Positions 1-11,466 of a stretch of DNA of 64,000 nucleotides are shown here, in pieces. Source of the stretch: Volvox africanus (lineage: Eukaryota; Chlorophyta; Chlorophyceae; Chlamydomonadales; Volvocaceae). The translations under genes and the position numbers were made by a program. Where the stretch lies: positions 3,231,501-3,295,500 of the forward strand of contig BSDZ01000016.1 of assembly GCA_030268105.1 (NCBI GenBank), written 5' to 3'. Below the pieces are notes generated by a model, which saw only the letters and a program-made list of their open reading frames with translations, ran no database searches and was not told where the DNA came from. Every line of letters begins with the position of its first letter. The first letter of the stretch is position 1.

Positions 1-3000
1 TTAAGGTTTAATCCAGGGACGGCTCTTTTCCATAGCCTTGATATGGCAGGTGAGGTTGTTCAACTCCCTGGAAGCCCATACTCTGTTGACGTCTGGTTTG
101 CTGCTCCTAAATCGGTTCAGGAGGGCTTGCCTGAGACTGAACCCTGTATTTCAGTTCTCTGCTTGCCTAAAGCTGCTGCCCTGATAGGTGCTGGTGTACC
201 TCTGATCACCGTAAGTACGGCAGGTCGTACGTTCACCGCCCTAGCCGACTCTGGAGCCAGTGATGATTTCATTTCGGCATCAGTGGTTACGCAGCTTGGC
301 CTGAAACCTAGCCCATGCTCCTGGTCAGAAGTTACCCTTGCTGATGGGGGTAAGCAGGCTATCTTGGGGCAGGTTAATCTTCGTCTATCTGCAGGTCCTT
401 TAAGGTTAAATGTCCGCCCATACGTGTTGCCTGAGCTAACTGACGCTGCCACGTATATCTTGGGTTCTTCCACGCTAGCACAGTATGGGGCTGTCCTTGA
501 CTATGAGGCTAAATCTTTGCGCCTTCGCAAGGGGAATCTAGTCTGCAAGGTACCCTTTACTACTGCCGGACAGCCACCAGATCAGATGACACCTGCGCCT
601 TGCTTTAATTATGCAACCACTGCTATCTGTCAGCACACTGAACCTGAAGTTGTTGGCAGAAAAGCAGCAGTTCGCATGATTCGCAAGGGGGCCCATGCTT
701 TACTAGTACGGCCCAAGTTGCACCTGAATGCAACTTCTATCCCAGCTGATGCCACTGACCCTGAGCTTGAGGCCCTGTTACAGGAATATGCAGATATATT
801 CCAGGAGGTCCCTGGTAAGCCTCCAATGCGGCCTGTGGATCACACCATACCTTTGGTGCCTGGTGCAGTACCCGTTTCCCGCCCCATGTATCGGCTAAGC
901 CCCTTGGAGCTGGACGAGGTCAAACGACAGGTTACTGAGCTGCTGAAAAAAGGTATGATACGGCCAAGCACACCCCCATACTCCGCCCCTATTCTGTTTG
1001 TGGGAAAGAAGGATGGGACTCTGAGAATGTGCATTGACTATAGGGGGTTAAATGCCGCAACAGTTAAGAACCGTTACCCCCTCCCACGTGTCGATGATCT
1101 GCTGGATAAGCTAAAAGATTCTGCATTCTTTAGCTCTATTGACCTCCAGCAGGGGTATAATCAGATTCGTATAGCAGAATCTGACATCCCTAAAACGGCT
1201 TTCCGTACGCCGTTTGGCCATTTTGAATATACCGTCCTTAGTTTCGGACTGACGAACGCCCCTGCAACGTTCCAAGCCGTCATGGACCGCATCTTCAGGC
1301 CATACATCGACAAATTCGTCATCTGTTATCTGGACGATATCCTGGTGTTTTCAAAGACCCGTGAGGAGCACATACAACACCTCCGCCTGGTCTTTGAGGT
1401 TCTGCGGCGTGAGCAGCTGTATGCTAAGCGTTCTAAGTGCCACTGGGCACAACCACAGGTGGAGTATCTGGGGCATATAGTGTCTCAGGGTGGCATACAG
1501 ATGGACCCCCGGAAAACTGCTGTTGTTCGGGATTGGCCAGTGCCCTCCAACCTTCAGGAACTGCGTAAGTTTTTGGGCCTGACCAACTACTTTCGTAAGT
1601 TCATAGAGCGCTACTCAGTCATTGCTGCACCGCTAACAAACCTCACACGTAAGGGAGCCTTCTCTTCACCTGAGGCCTGGACCCCCGCATGCCAAGAAGC
1701 TTTTGATGCTTTGAAGCGTGCTATCTCTGATGATATTATCCTGCACTTCCCTGACTACTCATTGCCGTTCCGTGTAGAGGTCATAACTGATGCATCTATA
1801 CATGGGACGGGGGCAGTTCTGTTGCAGCAGGGACGCCCCATTGCATACACGAGTAAGAAGTTTTCGGGGGCTGAAACCCGTTATACCACTGGGGAACAGG
1901 AATTTCTGGCGGTCCTACATGCCTTGAAGGAATGGCGATGTTACCTTGAGGGCCGGCCTTTTGCCCTCAAGACTGATCACAAACCCCTTACGTTTCTGCA
2001 AGGTGTGCCCTCCCTTAACCGACGCCAGGCCCGCTGGATGGAATACCTGGCACAGTTTAACTTTGATTGGGAGTACCTGAGCGGCTCACTTAACATAGCT
2101 GATGCTCTCAGTAGGCACCCCTCACTGCATGCAGCCATTCTGGCGGTAAGCACACGGAGTAGGTCTCAGGCAAAACCTAACTTCGTGCCCTCCGATTTTA
2201 CCAAGCGCTTGAAACAGGCTTATGCAGCCGACCCGTGGTTCACAATTCACAACAACACGGGGCACTTGGTACAGGAGCATGGCTTATGGATCCGATCGGA
2301 AGGATCCCACCGTCAGATTGTCGTACCTAACGACGATTCATTACGTCGTGAACTTCTCTCACGTTTTCATGACGGCCCTCTTGCTGGGCATCCGGGCTGC
2401 ACGCGGTTACTAGAGCTTTTGCGGCGTCAATTCTGGTGGCCCCGCATGGCTAAGGACACCGTAAATTATGTCCTCTGTTGCGACCTGTGCCAGCGCAATA
2501 AGGCCCAGTCTGGTAAAGCACATGGGCATCTCCAACCTCTTCCTATTCCTGACGCTCCGTGGGAAAGCGTCTCTATGGACTTTATTGTTGCGCTGCCCAA
2601 AACTGAGGGAGGATACGATGCCGTGCTGGTCCTGGTCGACCGTTTCACCAAGATGGTCCACCTGGCCCCCACGACATCATCCTGCACAGCTGAGCAAACG
2701 GCCCTTCTATTTTTCGACAATGTGGTACGTTTGCATGGGGTCCCCAAGTCCGTGGTATCTGACCGCGGCACTCAATTTGCAAGTAAGTTTTGGGGCGCCC
2801 TGGGGAATCTGGTAGGAATGGGGGTGAATCTGTCCACCGCCTACCACCCCCAATCTGATGGGCAAACAGAGCGTGTTAACCGTGTCCTGGGTGATATGCT
2901 CCGTAACTTTGCAGGACGCACCCCTACTGCATGGGATACCTACCTAGCCGCTGCTGAGTTTGCCATTAATAACGCTACTAACCGGTCCGTTGGTAATAGT

Positions 3001-3732
3001 CCGTTTTTCCTGAATTACGGTTTTAACCCTGCATTGCCTGTTTGGCGGGAGTTGGACGTAAATGTTCCAGCTGCAAAAACGTTTGCTAAGTCTTTCGCGT
3101 CCCGACTAACTGACGCTAAAGCTTGCCTGGAAGCTGCACAGCAACGGGCTATGGACTATTATAACAAGTCCAAAAAGGACGTCACGTTCACCAAGGGCCA
3201 GCTGGTGATGTTGAGCACGAAGAACCTTCGTTCCCTGGCTGATGGGTCTCGCAAGTTATTACCGCGCTTTGTGGGGCCTTATCCTGTCGTACGCATGGTA
3301 GGGTCGGTGGCTGTAGAGTTACAACTCCCATCTGACCTACGCATTCATCCCACATTTCATGTATCTCTCGTACGTCCATATCGGGGTACTCTGCCTGAGG
3401 CTAACGATAGCATCCCTCCTGTTACGGAAGCTAATCCCTCTACCTGGTTATCGGGTAAGCAGACCCTGTATGCTGTCGAACGTATCCTAGATTACCGTGC
3501 ACGACGTGTTGGCAAGGGCAGGCGTAAGCGCAATGTGCATGAGTACCTGGTTAAATGGTCTGGGTATTCATCTGAGCACAATAGCTGGGAACCGGCACGT
3601 AACTTCACCCCTGACATGAAACCCCTGCTTGATGAAGCTAGGCTGCGGGCACAGTCTAAGGACGGACCTCTCGGACGCTGTCCTACTTCAACCTGTCTGC
3701 TCTCTTCTTATGCATCGGGACGCTGCATCTAG
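1..3732 (+). CDS. pol: Ty3/gypsy Pol polyprotein (PR-RT-RH-IN-chromodomain), 5' end outside window
   Basis: This is the polyprotein that processes Gag, copies element RNA into DNA and integrates it. The frame is open from base 1, and the residues before the ATG at 43 (RFNPGTALF) align with the same region of elements A and B (RFEPGTVLF), so that ATG is not the true start. Numbering from 43: aspartic protease DSGA at residue 69; RT catalytic YLDD at about 429; then RNase H; integrase zinc finger (HDGPLAGHP...CDLCQRNK); DDE core with MDF, SDRG and a downstream TER glutamate; C-terminal chromodomain (EYLVKWSGY...NSWEP), which in chromoviruses is thought to direct integration to marked chromatin. 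No internal stop is seen. Ends TAG at 3730-3732, just before the purine tract. Confidence 0.95.
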   Translation, partial: LRFNPGTALFHSLDMAGEVVQLPGSPYSVDVWFAAPKSVQEGLPETEPCISVLCLPKAAALIGAGVPLITVSTAGRTFTALADSGASDDFISASVVTQLGLKPSPCSWSEVTLADGGKQAILGQVNLRLSAGPLRLNVRPYVLPELTDAATYILGSSTLAQYGAVLDYEAKSLRLRKGNLVCKVPFTTAGQPPDQMTPAPCFNYATTAICQHTEPEVVGRKAAVRMIRKGAHALLVRPKLHLNATSIPADATDPELEALLQEYADIFQEVPGKPPMRPVDHTIPLVPGAVPVSRPMYRLSPLELDEVKRQVTELLKKGMIRPSTPPYSAPILFVGKKDGTLRMCIDYRGLNAATVKNRYPLPRVDDLLDKLKDSAFFSSIDLQQGYNQIRIAESDIPKTAFRTPFGHFEYTVLSFGLTNAPATFQAVMDRIFRPYIDKFVICYLDDILVFSKTREEHIQHLRLVFEVLRREQLYAKRSKCHWAQPQVEYLGHIVSQGGIQMDPRKTAVVRDWPVPSNLQELRKFLGLTNYFRKFIERYSVIAAPLTNLTRKGAFSSPEAWTPACQEAFDALKRAISDDIILHFPDYSLPFRVEVITDASIHGTGAVLLQQGRPIAYTSKKFSGAETRYTTGEQEFLAVLHALKEWRCYLEGRPFALKTDHKPLTFLQGVPSLNRRQARWMEYLAQFNFDWEYLSGSLNIADALSRHPSLHAAILAVSTRSRSQAKPNFVPSDFTKRLKQAYAADPWFTIHNNTGHLVQEHGLWIRSEGSHRQIVVPNDDSLRRELLSRFHDGPLAGHPGCTRLLELLRRQFWWPRMAKDTVNYVLCCDLCQRNKAQSGKAHGHLQPLPIPDAPWESVSMDFIVALPKTEGGYDAVLVLVDRFTKMVHLAPTTSSCTAEQTALLFFDNVVRLHGVPKSVVSDRGTQFASKFWGALGNLVGMGVNLSTAYHPQSDGQTERVNRVLGDMLRNFAGRTPTAWDTYLAAAEFAINNATNRSVGNSPFFLNYGFNPALPVWRELDVNVPAAKTFAKSFASRLTDAKACLEAAQQRAMDYYNKSKKDVTFTKGQLVMLSTKNLRSLADGSRKLLPRFVGPYPVVRMVGSVAVELQLPSDLRIHPTFHVSLVRPYRGTLPEANDSIPPVTEANPSTWLSGKQTLYAVERILDYRARRVGKGRRKRNVHEYLVKWSGYSSEHNSWEPARNFTPDMKPLLDEARLRAQSKDGPLGRCPTSTCLLSSYASGRCI

Positions 3733-3744
3733 AGGGGGAACAAT

Positions 3745-4122
3745 TGTTGTATCCTTAATGCATTTCGGTAATTCATTAAGATATAATAATTATCTGTTTA
3801 TTATTTTATAATATAATATATTTAATTATCATATTAACTGTTTCATGTTTCCATCTGGCATTCGATTTGTGGATTTGGTCTCGGCTGTCGACGACCAATA
3901 CTAACTGACTTCCTGAAACATCCGAACCTGTCGGTTACTCCATAACCTGTATGGAATGGGCCATTTACCGCCTGAATGGTAAATGGTGGAACATCTGGTT
4001 CCTGGTTCACTGAATCTCCGGTTGTAGTGGTGACTTCTGAAGGTCACGCCCGGTTCGAGGCCTTATGGTCTCTCAAGTACGACCTAGTCGGCGGCTCTAC
4101 TTAATCGGGCTCTGGCACAACA
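3745..4122 (+). repeat. 3' LTR of the left Ty3/gypsy element
   Basis: It begins TGTTGT and ends ACAACA, giving perfect 6-bp inverted termini, and directly follows the purine tract AGAGGGGGAA (3731-3740) that would prime plus-strand synthesis. Length is 378 bp. The partner LTR is outside the window, so both boundaries rest on the terminal motif alone. Confidence 0.78.
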
Positions 4123-4136
4123 ACCGGTATCTTTTG

Positions 4137-4808
4137 ATACCACCCTTCGTGGGTACCATATACAACATTGACCTGCATATACCCTCGAAAGTGCCAGCTG
4201 CTGATGAGTACTCCACCATCATGCGCAAGCGATTGCAACTCGCTAAAACTTGTCTCCAGGCTGCGCAATCTAGACAAAAACAGGATGCTGACTCTTTTCG
4301 GCGCCCCGTGCGTTATGAGGTTGGGCAAAAAGTGCTGTTAAGTACCAAGAATATTAACCTTAAAAAACCTGGAACTAAGAAGCTGATGCCAAAATTCATT
4401 GGCCCATATACAGTTGTCGCTAATATCGGTGAAACAGCGGTAAAACTTGGCTTACCAGCTGAATCTCGCCTACACCCGGTCTTTCATGTGTCACTCCTGA
4501 AACCATTCAAGGAGGACGCTCAACGACAACCACCCTCACCACTCGTTATTGAGGGTGAACCATTCTACATGGTTGAAGCCATTGTAGATCATCGGGATGT
4601 CTCAATCCGTGGGGGCAGAGGTAAAACTCGTCGAGAGTACCTTATCAAGTGGGAAGGATATGATTCCACTCACAATACATATGAAACCGAGGCATCACTG
4701 AAAGAATCAGATCCTCTGGTGGAAGCCATCGAGGAATATGAGCGAAGACTCAAAGCCAAAGGGCCGAGACCCACTGAGAAAGGAACCTCATCCAAGAGGA
4801 GACGGTGA
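4137..4808 (+). pseudogene. Integrase C-terminus plus chromodomain, truncated
   Basis: An open frame begins abruptly at the junction with the neighbouring LTR and runs to TGA at 4806-4808. It shows the integrase tail typical of Ty3/gypsy ([38 protein letters not shown]) followed by a chromodomain (REYLIKWEGYDSTHNTYE). Protease, RT, RNase H and the integrase core are absent, so it cannot be autonomous. It shares fold-level motifs with the left element but little direct sequence, so it is a separate family and not a duplicate of that pol tail. Confidence 0.85.
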
Positions 4809-4843
4809 CGCTCCCGGGACGTTTCGCTTCAGAGGGGGGGGAA

Positions 4844-5197
4844 TGTAGGAAACTACATTTACCTTAGAGAAATAGGCCCAGATAAAGCGGTAGGCAATCA
4901 TACAATAAGCATGATGCCTAACCGAAAACTAACTACGAGTAAACTTCGCGATTGGCAAAGAAGATTGCCGTACATCTTGGCTAGGTGAGCCAATATTAAA
5001 GTCACCCTGGTGAAGAGCTAAGGCCTGACATTTTAGTATCACACTACTAATTGTTCGGAGTTCAAGACTCCGCTGTCACCGATTATTCCCAATAGATGTA
5101 CAATTTCGCGACGCTAACTTACTTGCGAGCTATCTCTAAATCTACAAAAGCTACGCTTCCGCACAAATCTAGTAGTATTCTGAAAAGGACTGCTACA
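4844..5197 (+). repeat. LTR of the second Ty3/gypsy remnant
   Basis: A purine tract (AGAGGGGGGGGA, 4831-4842) precedes a 354-bp block that starts TGTAG and ends CTACA, a perfect 5-bp inverted terminus. No second copy is in the window, so the 3' boundary is inferred from the terminal motif only. Confidence 0.65.
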
Positions 5198-7017
5198 GTA
5201 ATGATGTTTAGGTTGTGATGTTCAAGTTTTTTAGCTCCTTGTTCCGAGCGGCAACTCTTTGTGCGGCGCCACACCACCTTTCAGTCATGAGCTCTGCAAA
5301 GTTGGGGGCCGTGTTGGACGAAAATGAGCAAGAATCGCAGGCTGCCGCAAACGGAATGGATGCAGGAACCTCATCATACGGTGAGGCCAGGTTGTTGGAG
5401 GCGGAACTCTTGTTACACAAAGGAATTTCTGCCAGTACGTGCCGGATAGAAACTCTTGTCAAAGAACTGCTCGGCCACCACAAACAGTTCACTAACTTTA
5501 AACCCTACAGAAGTTCTGAAAAGTATTGGCCTTGATAGCGAAAAGTCTCACTTATAATGGTAGGCAATTGGTTCTTTCGGCAAAAAATTGCTTAAAACAC
5601 TCTAAAGGATCGTCATTTACAAAGTGTGGTTTAAAATTCGGGTCAGCTCAGAAGAAAGAACTCCAAGTGAAGAATATCTCTTCTTACGCATTGCTACTTC
5701 AAATAACTCTTGTTTCATATTGATACTGGAAATCTGTGCCCTTTTGGTGCCCTATCTAGATACATAGGAATCACTGAATTTAAATTATGAATATTTGCTT
5801 TACCTTAAAAATAAAGTGCAGTAATCGAAAATATGATATTTTTATCACCTAAAGTATTTATAGCAAAACCTTTCTGTAAGTGTTATGTTTATTACTGATT
5901 CGTTCCCTTGCTAAAAACATACAAGATTTTAAAACAGGTAATTCATTTAAATGTCACCGACAAGATAATTTCACTAGAGTTGAAGTTAGTTTCTCGCTAC
6001 TACCTGTAGCTATCATATCCGCAGTTTCTCGCTACTACCTGTAGCTATCATATCCGCAGTTAAGGAACCAGGCAAAGAACCGGCAACAGCCTCGTTATGT
6101 GTACTGGAAACTACAGGTGGATATGAGATTGAGTTGTTGGTGACCCTTCGGATTTCAAACTCCAGCTGCCCTGCCCCCCAACCAGTACAACTGGGATATG
6201 GAAGATTTATAAGCGCCAGACAGCAAGGCACTTAGTGTTTTTAGCTCTTGCAGTATTTTTCAGCTTAAATTGTAGATTCAATTTCATCATTCATCTTAAT
6301 TTTTTCTCCTCAGTGCCTTGAAGTTTCTGGGGCGGGTTTGCAGGTTATGAAATTATTCCAGGTAACAAAGCCAAAATTGCCGTTCACATGGCAGTACTGC
6401 TTAATGAACTGTTTTTTCCTAAAACTGATCCTTTTAACAAGCATTGTGGAAGATGCATACTCAAATAGATTATTTTTGAGGGGAAAAATGTCTTTATCCT
6501 CGGCTACTGTACGTATTTTATCATCGCTAATAAGCTTCGGATTTTTAGAGCTAGAGGTAAAACTGCACGTTAATTAAAAATGTTAATATCTATGAATTGT
6601 AAAATTTCGTCTTGCAGCTCGCTTTTACCAGGTTCTCCAATTTATTCTGTTTCAAAAACTCAAGCATATTTATATGGTTTTCTGGTAATATTTTATTACC
6701 AATAAAATTGTCTATGGAAAGCTTGCTTTTTTAATATTCAATAAGCTTATATCTGTTTTGGGAAAAACTTCAGGGGACGATCCGGCTAAGAACAACAGTT
6801 TTTAGGGCGAAAATATAGGTAATAATTTAAAATATGTAACATATGGCGCGGCCCTATATATGTAAGACATTATTACCGAATTATCAGTACGTTAACAGTA
6901 CCCAAAACTGGATTCTAAATATCAGCAATCTGAAATTTACGTTTCTCGGGCGTGGCCTTCTACCGAAACTTTTGGCCAAATATGAGCTATTTTCCCCTCT
7001 GGGTTAACTAAAAAAGT
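5198..7017. other. AT-rich unassigned stretch
   Basis: No protein family is recognised. The longest plausible open frame (5218-5535, +, about 105 residues, starting MFKFFSSLFRAA) has no motif I know and may be chance. The stretch contains one perfect 35-bp tandem duplication, listed separately. Composition is clearly more AT-rich than the genes to the right. Confidence 0.5.
5988..6057. repeat. Perfect 35-bp tandem duplication
   Basis: Two head-to-tail copies of a 35-bp unit (5988-6022 and 6023-6057) beginning AGTTTCTCGC and ending CATATCCGC. No difference between copies is visible, so it is young or an assembly artefact. Confidence 0.95.
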
Positions 7018-9429
7018 ATGGGTGCATCAATCTGTAGTATCTTGGGATTCTGATCGGGCCTTTGCTGATTAGGCGGATACAACAGAGACACAACACAAAT
7101 GGCCTCCACAGGTCCAGCAGCAGGCGCTGATGCTTCTGTCAATGCTCATCGTCATCGCCGCCATCAACAACTCCAGCTCTCCGGAGCGCTTCCATGAACT
7201 TCTAGTCCTGGAGTTCCTGTCGATGTGCGTTCTCAGCCTGACGCTCACACTCGGACTGTTCTTCGTGGTAACCGGAGAAGACCAGCTGTCAAACTCAGCT
7301 GCGGTATGTCCAATTTATTCGGCATTTTGCTTGCATATGCCTCATTAAGAAGGTCTCATGAGAGAAGGATAGTGCTTATTTACAATACATACTGCAATTA
7401 GGACATGTACTTGCTGAAGTCCATGTTATCTAGTTGGGCTCCTTGTACCCACATAGGCAACGCATGGCAGGCTTGCTTTGGTCAAGCAATTGATGAATGC
7501 GTTAAAAAACATGTGTTTGGTATGTAGCTGCTGACCCACCCCTCCAAAAACCCTAAGAATACCTATATGGACCGTTCATTGGTTGCAGACCGCTGTGGGC
7601 GCACTCATCCTGACGATCAACGCCTGTTTCATCGGCTGCGCGCTCTGCATATCAGCCAAGCGGAAAGCCATGCGAGCCCGGATACTTTTGACGTCTTCCT
7701 GGAACAGCTTGGTGTCCAGGATGTCCATATTCAAGGGATTGGATAAGATGGAGCAGATGAACTCTCAGACCAGCACCCGCAGCAGAGATTCGATTGTGAA
7801 TGTGAAACGATCGGGCAGGAATGGGAGACTCTCATCACGTCCACGAAGACCCTAGCAAGCAGCGGGGTAATCGGTCGTTCATAAATAGGTACATAATGAT
7901 GTAATAAGGGGGATGACAAGAGGGAGGACAGTTTTGCCGAGTGGTTCACATTGCGAGGGAAATGCTGTCGGAGAGAAAACCATGCATGCGGTGTGCAACA
8001 CCTATGTGCTTATGTGTTTTTGTGTGTGTTGTATAGTAAGGGTTGTAAACCTACAGTCTTGATGCTTCCGAGGGTTGCGTGCGTTTGTCTGTCAAATGTC
8101 GGCCCGTGCGTGGTTACACATGCTGCTGCATGTGTATGCACGGAAAGGCGGAAACACGGAGATGTTTCGTATGGCTATGTACTGACACAGAATATATCTT
8201 AGTTTTTCCCAGTATTCGTAGCAAGTTCAGCACGTCTTCGGGTTTCTTTATATGCGTCCAGATGGAACGAATTGTGGCGCTAGTAATAACAATAATAGCT
8301 AGCCATTGGTGTGATTGTGCGTGATGGACGACAGTGTCCCTGTGGGCTATCGTCTTGCTTGCCATCTATCGTAGCCATTGTTGGCGTGGGCTCCCTATAA
8401 AGCTGACTGCTCTGATTGTGAGGACGTCAGGGGCGTGGAACTAGGTAGCCAAGCGTTTTGCGTTCGCAGCTGGTGGTTGCTGTTTGCTGCTGTTGCTTGC
8501 AGGGAATGAAGGAAAGGATGCCAGCGGCATCAGAGTCATGTGCGATCTTCGTTATGCGTTTTCGGTTGGAGCAAGGTTTCGGTTTGTTTCTTGGAAGTCC
8601 CTTATTTTAGGCAACCGGCGGAGGAGGTTCGTTGGTATGACTGTCGTGCCCGACTGGCATTATTTGGCAGGGTGAATCATCCTTCGCCTAGAGCCCAATC
8701 CTTGTAAAGAACAAAAGCCATACACAACTTTTCCCCACTCTCCATCCACAAACCATGATCCACAATGGGATAGTCTGTGCTCTAAAGATGCCCAGTCTAT
8801 ACCCGAGCACCCCATGGAACCCATATCACCCGGGTCACCATAATCCCCAAACTCCTCACAGTGGCCCCTTAGCTCCTATCCGTGCCCCCCTACAGGTACT
8901 TCATCTCTTACCATCCCACATGATGTACAGGGCTTCCACCCAGAACATGGAACCGGGGGGTTGGGGCCCCCTTCCCTCCATACTCGGTACCAGCGGCCTT
9001 GGCTCGAACAAATCCTTAAGCCGTAGCCTCCGAGTTTCCCAAATCCGAAGGCTTTTCAGCATCATTCGCCATGGCCTCGACCACAGCGGTAGTACTGCCA
9101 CACAATTTGGTTTCTCTTCTGCTATCTCATGCAAGCGCGTCCAAGGGCCAGCTCGAAAGGCGGACCGACAAACAGCGCTTCTGCCTGTTCTTCAATCCAC
9201 TGTTGGCCATTGACCGTGAAGACATGCTGCATTCGAGAGGCCCTCTTACACCGCCTGCCTCAAGCTCCACTGTAACGTGTCTTCTCTCTGGCTTAGGAAA
9301 TCCGCATACCGCTGCCAGGGCTCCGTCCGAGGGTGCCACACAGCCATGATCTCTGTGTCATAACGACCACACAATCAGTACAGGTACCAGAAGCTCGCTC
9401 AGCCGACCCGGGCCCAGATCTGGGTTCGC
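7018..9429 (+). repeat. Segmental duplication, copy 1
   Basis: The sequence from ATGGGTGCATCAATCTG (7018) to the CTGGGTTCGC ending at 9429 recurs at 36853-38152 and 43422-43972. It covers an intron end, the two last exons of a Pmp-like gene and a long 3' flank. Copy 1 has about 560 bp (roughly 7930-8497) that copy 2 lacks. Copy 2 has a 5.27-kb transposon that copy 1 lacks. Apart from the two exons no gene is recognised: 7856-8880 is 3' flank, and 8881-9429 has minus-strand open frames without known motifs that are conserved only because of the duplication. Confidence 0.93.
7121..7855 (+). pseudogene. Terminal two exons of a Pmp-like membrane protein (copy 1 fragment)
   Basis: Exon 7121-7303 (61 codons, acceptor CCAGCAG, donor GTATGT) and exon 7589-7855 (acceptor TTGCAG, ends TAG) join in phase. 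The first encodes two strongly hydrophobic stretches (LIVIAAINN..., LSLTLTLGLFFVV); the second begins TAVGALILTINACFIGC and ends in a basic, Ser/Arg-rich tail, so this is a membrane segment plus cytoplasmic C-terminus. Both exons are intact here, unlike the first of them in copy 2. However, no earlier exons lie upstream: 7018 abuts unrelated AT-rich DNA. It is therefore a gene fragment that travelled with the segmental duplication, unless distant exons lie beyond the transposons. Confidence 0.8.
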
Positions 9430-11466
9430 ACCGCTCTACAGCCGCCGATTTCTGACCCCGCGCCACCTTGAGCTGGCCCCCTGGCTACATGGGCCTCTGC
9501 ACGAGCTTGCGCCCTGCCCCCTGCACCGCAACCAGCAGCCCCCACCGCCCCACCACTCGGCGCAGTTGGGACCGGGCTCCATGGTCTTCCCGGGCCTGGA
9601 TGACCCCACAACCCTTGCGCGCCCGGGAGCTGCTGCCACAGCCCTACAGTAGCCACCGTGGGCCCGAAACTTGAAGCCGCCCAAATGTACCCCGGCCCAT
9701 AGACCGGTTGTGGCCCTCATGAGGGTTTCTGCCGCACCTAAGTAACCTGGCAGGACTGTCGTATGTGATACAGCCTCGGGTGATGCCGCCCCATAGGTTC
9801 CATATACGGGGCTGCCTCCCACGCGGGGCCTTGGGGTTCCACCACCGCTGCGTATTCCTATCGGAACTGCCGCCCGAGTTGCCGCCTAGGGGGCGTGCCG
9901 CCCCATGGGTTTCATAGTGGGACGGCGCCTGCGCGCTGCCTGGGGGTTTTGACGCACCCCCAAATTCACCATATCCGTCCTCCTTAAGTGAGGTGAACCC
10001 AAAACGGTTTACTATGAGCGTATCGTTATTATCAGGCAACTTTGATTAGCCTTCCGTAGGGGAAGTGCTTTGCCTGCAGCGGCAAAAAGACACATTACGA
10101 AGCAAAGGCTGTTAATCCAGACGTTTCCCAAATAAAACTACTTGAAATTTCATATCAACAAAGCTGGCACGCCACACAAGAGCCCCTAGTGTCCGTGGTC
10201 TGAATCTCTGAAACGCGTGTGCCCATGCTTGCAAACATGAAATTTTGAGATCGTTTTTCCAGCTACAACATGCATTTTACAAGTACAATATTACATATGA
10301 ACTTGGATTAATCACATTTCTACTCCGCCGTACAGGTCTACCAAAAGTGGCCTGTTACAAATTTTTTTGTTATTCGGTTTTGTGAGAAGATGATTGAAAA
10401 GCCCTTGCCCCGAAATGAATTATGTCTCTGGCAATCTGATTTCAGATGCCAGCTCCCTGAAGGAATCATCGTTGTTTACTATGACGTTAAAATGCCGCCG
10501 CAAGGCAGTCTCATCAGCCGATGCCTATTAAGTGCAAGATAAAACCCACGTTTCCCACACAGACGCTTATTATTCATCTTGGCGGGTTTTACGTCAATCC
10601 ATGCATTATGGGATAGAGACAGAATCGGCTACTTCAATCATTCTGGATCGTCTTGTTGTTAAATGGTAAGGTTGGATATTGTGATTTGTTTTTCCTTTGT
10701 TGCATTACTATTATATTTGGCTGCTGAGGGGTAGTTATAGCGCTGCGGAGCCCTCACTGCCATCGCTTTCCCTTACATCATAATGTGAGAATGGTTCAGA
10801 TATAAACGTTTTTTAGTCCTTTCGGGACTTGTTTCCTTGGTGTTTGTACCGGTAGGTGGCACTCTTGCTGGACTTGCCAAATTTGTCAAGACATCTTACT
10901 CTTGCCTGATGACCTTGCAATGGCTACCATTCAACCTCTGCTGCTGGCTGAGTTGGGGTGTTCGTAAGCTTCTACGCCGCTGCCAATAGACCCGTTCAGA
11001 CAGCTACTTGCTGCCGTAATATACGCAAGTTTGCACTCAGCGCTTAATGTTTCTATTGGAAATTTCAGGGCTCGGCTAGGATGCGTAGAATGCCTTGAAG
11101 TGGACTGGGAAAGCAAGTTGTGCTTGGAAGTTTTCATAACTAATGATGTATTGAGGTAGATCACAATACAAAACAAGTCGTATTGTGCGACTACACGATT
11201 TCAGAATAAGTATTGGCACACTGAATCCGTCTGCACTTACACACTTGCGCCTTACACATTGCTACGCGCACATGCACTATCACAGACACCCATTTCGGGG
11301 ACCTTCAAGGACCTCCAATTCCGCATCACCTAGTTCGCACACATCCCAATGTTGCTGGTTGTGAAGCATGAACCAAGCTTGTGCGCATCCGGAACGTCGA
11401 ATTCATTGACGATTAATAGGACGGCTGCGTTGTTGTGTACGACATGCCCTGTCCCGCAACCTCTGT
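9430..11466. other. Unassigned stretch with a GC-rich block
   Basis: 9436-10039 is GC-rich and open in two minus-strand frames (Gly/Arg/Pro-rich, no motif recognised). The sharp end of homology with copy 2 at 9429 suggests a recombination or insertion junction. 10040-11466 is mixed composition upstream of the Pmp-like gene. Promoter and first exon of that gene may lie here but none can be supported. Confidence 0.4.

Larger units (their letters stand above)
1..4122 (+). mobile_element. Ty3/gypsy chromodomain retrotransposon, 3' portion
   Basis: The window opens inside a Ty3/gypsy (Metaviridae-type) LTR retrotransposon. Visible in order are protease, reverse transcriptase, RNase H, integrase and chromodomain in one frame, then a purine-rich tract (3731-3740) and a 378-bp LTR. 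The 5' LTR and gag lie to the left of the window. The protein is clearly related to elements A and B further right, but the LTR is less than half as long and different in sequence, so this is a sister family. The sequence after the LTR belongs to a different Ty3/gypsy element, which suggests a nested insertion. Confidence 0.93.
4123..5197 (+). mobile_element. Second Ty3/gypsy element, 3' remnant
   Basis: This is the tail of a different Ty3/gypsy family: end of integrase, chromodomain, purine tract and LTR. Everything upstream of the integrase tail is missing at the junction with the element to its left, consistent with that element having inserted here. Its 5' half may lie beyond the left edge of the window. 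Confidence 0.8.
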
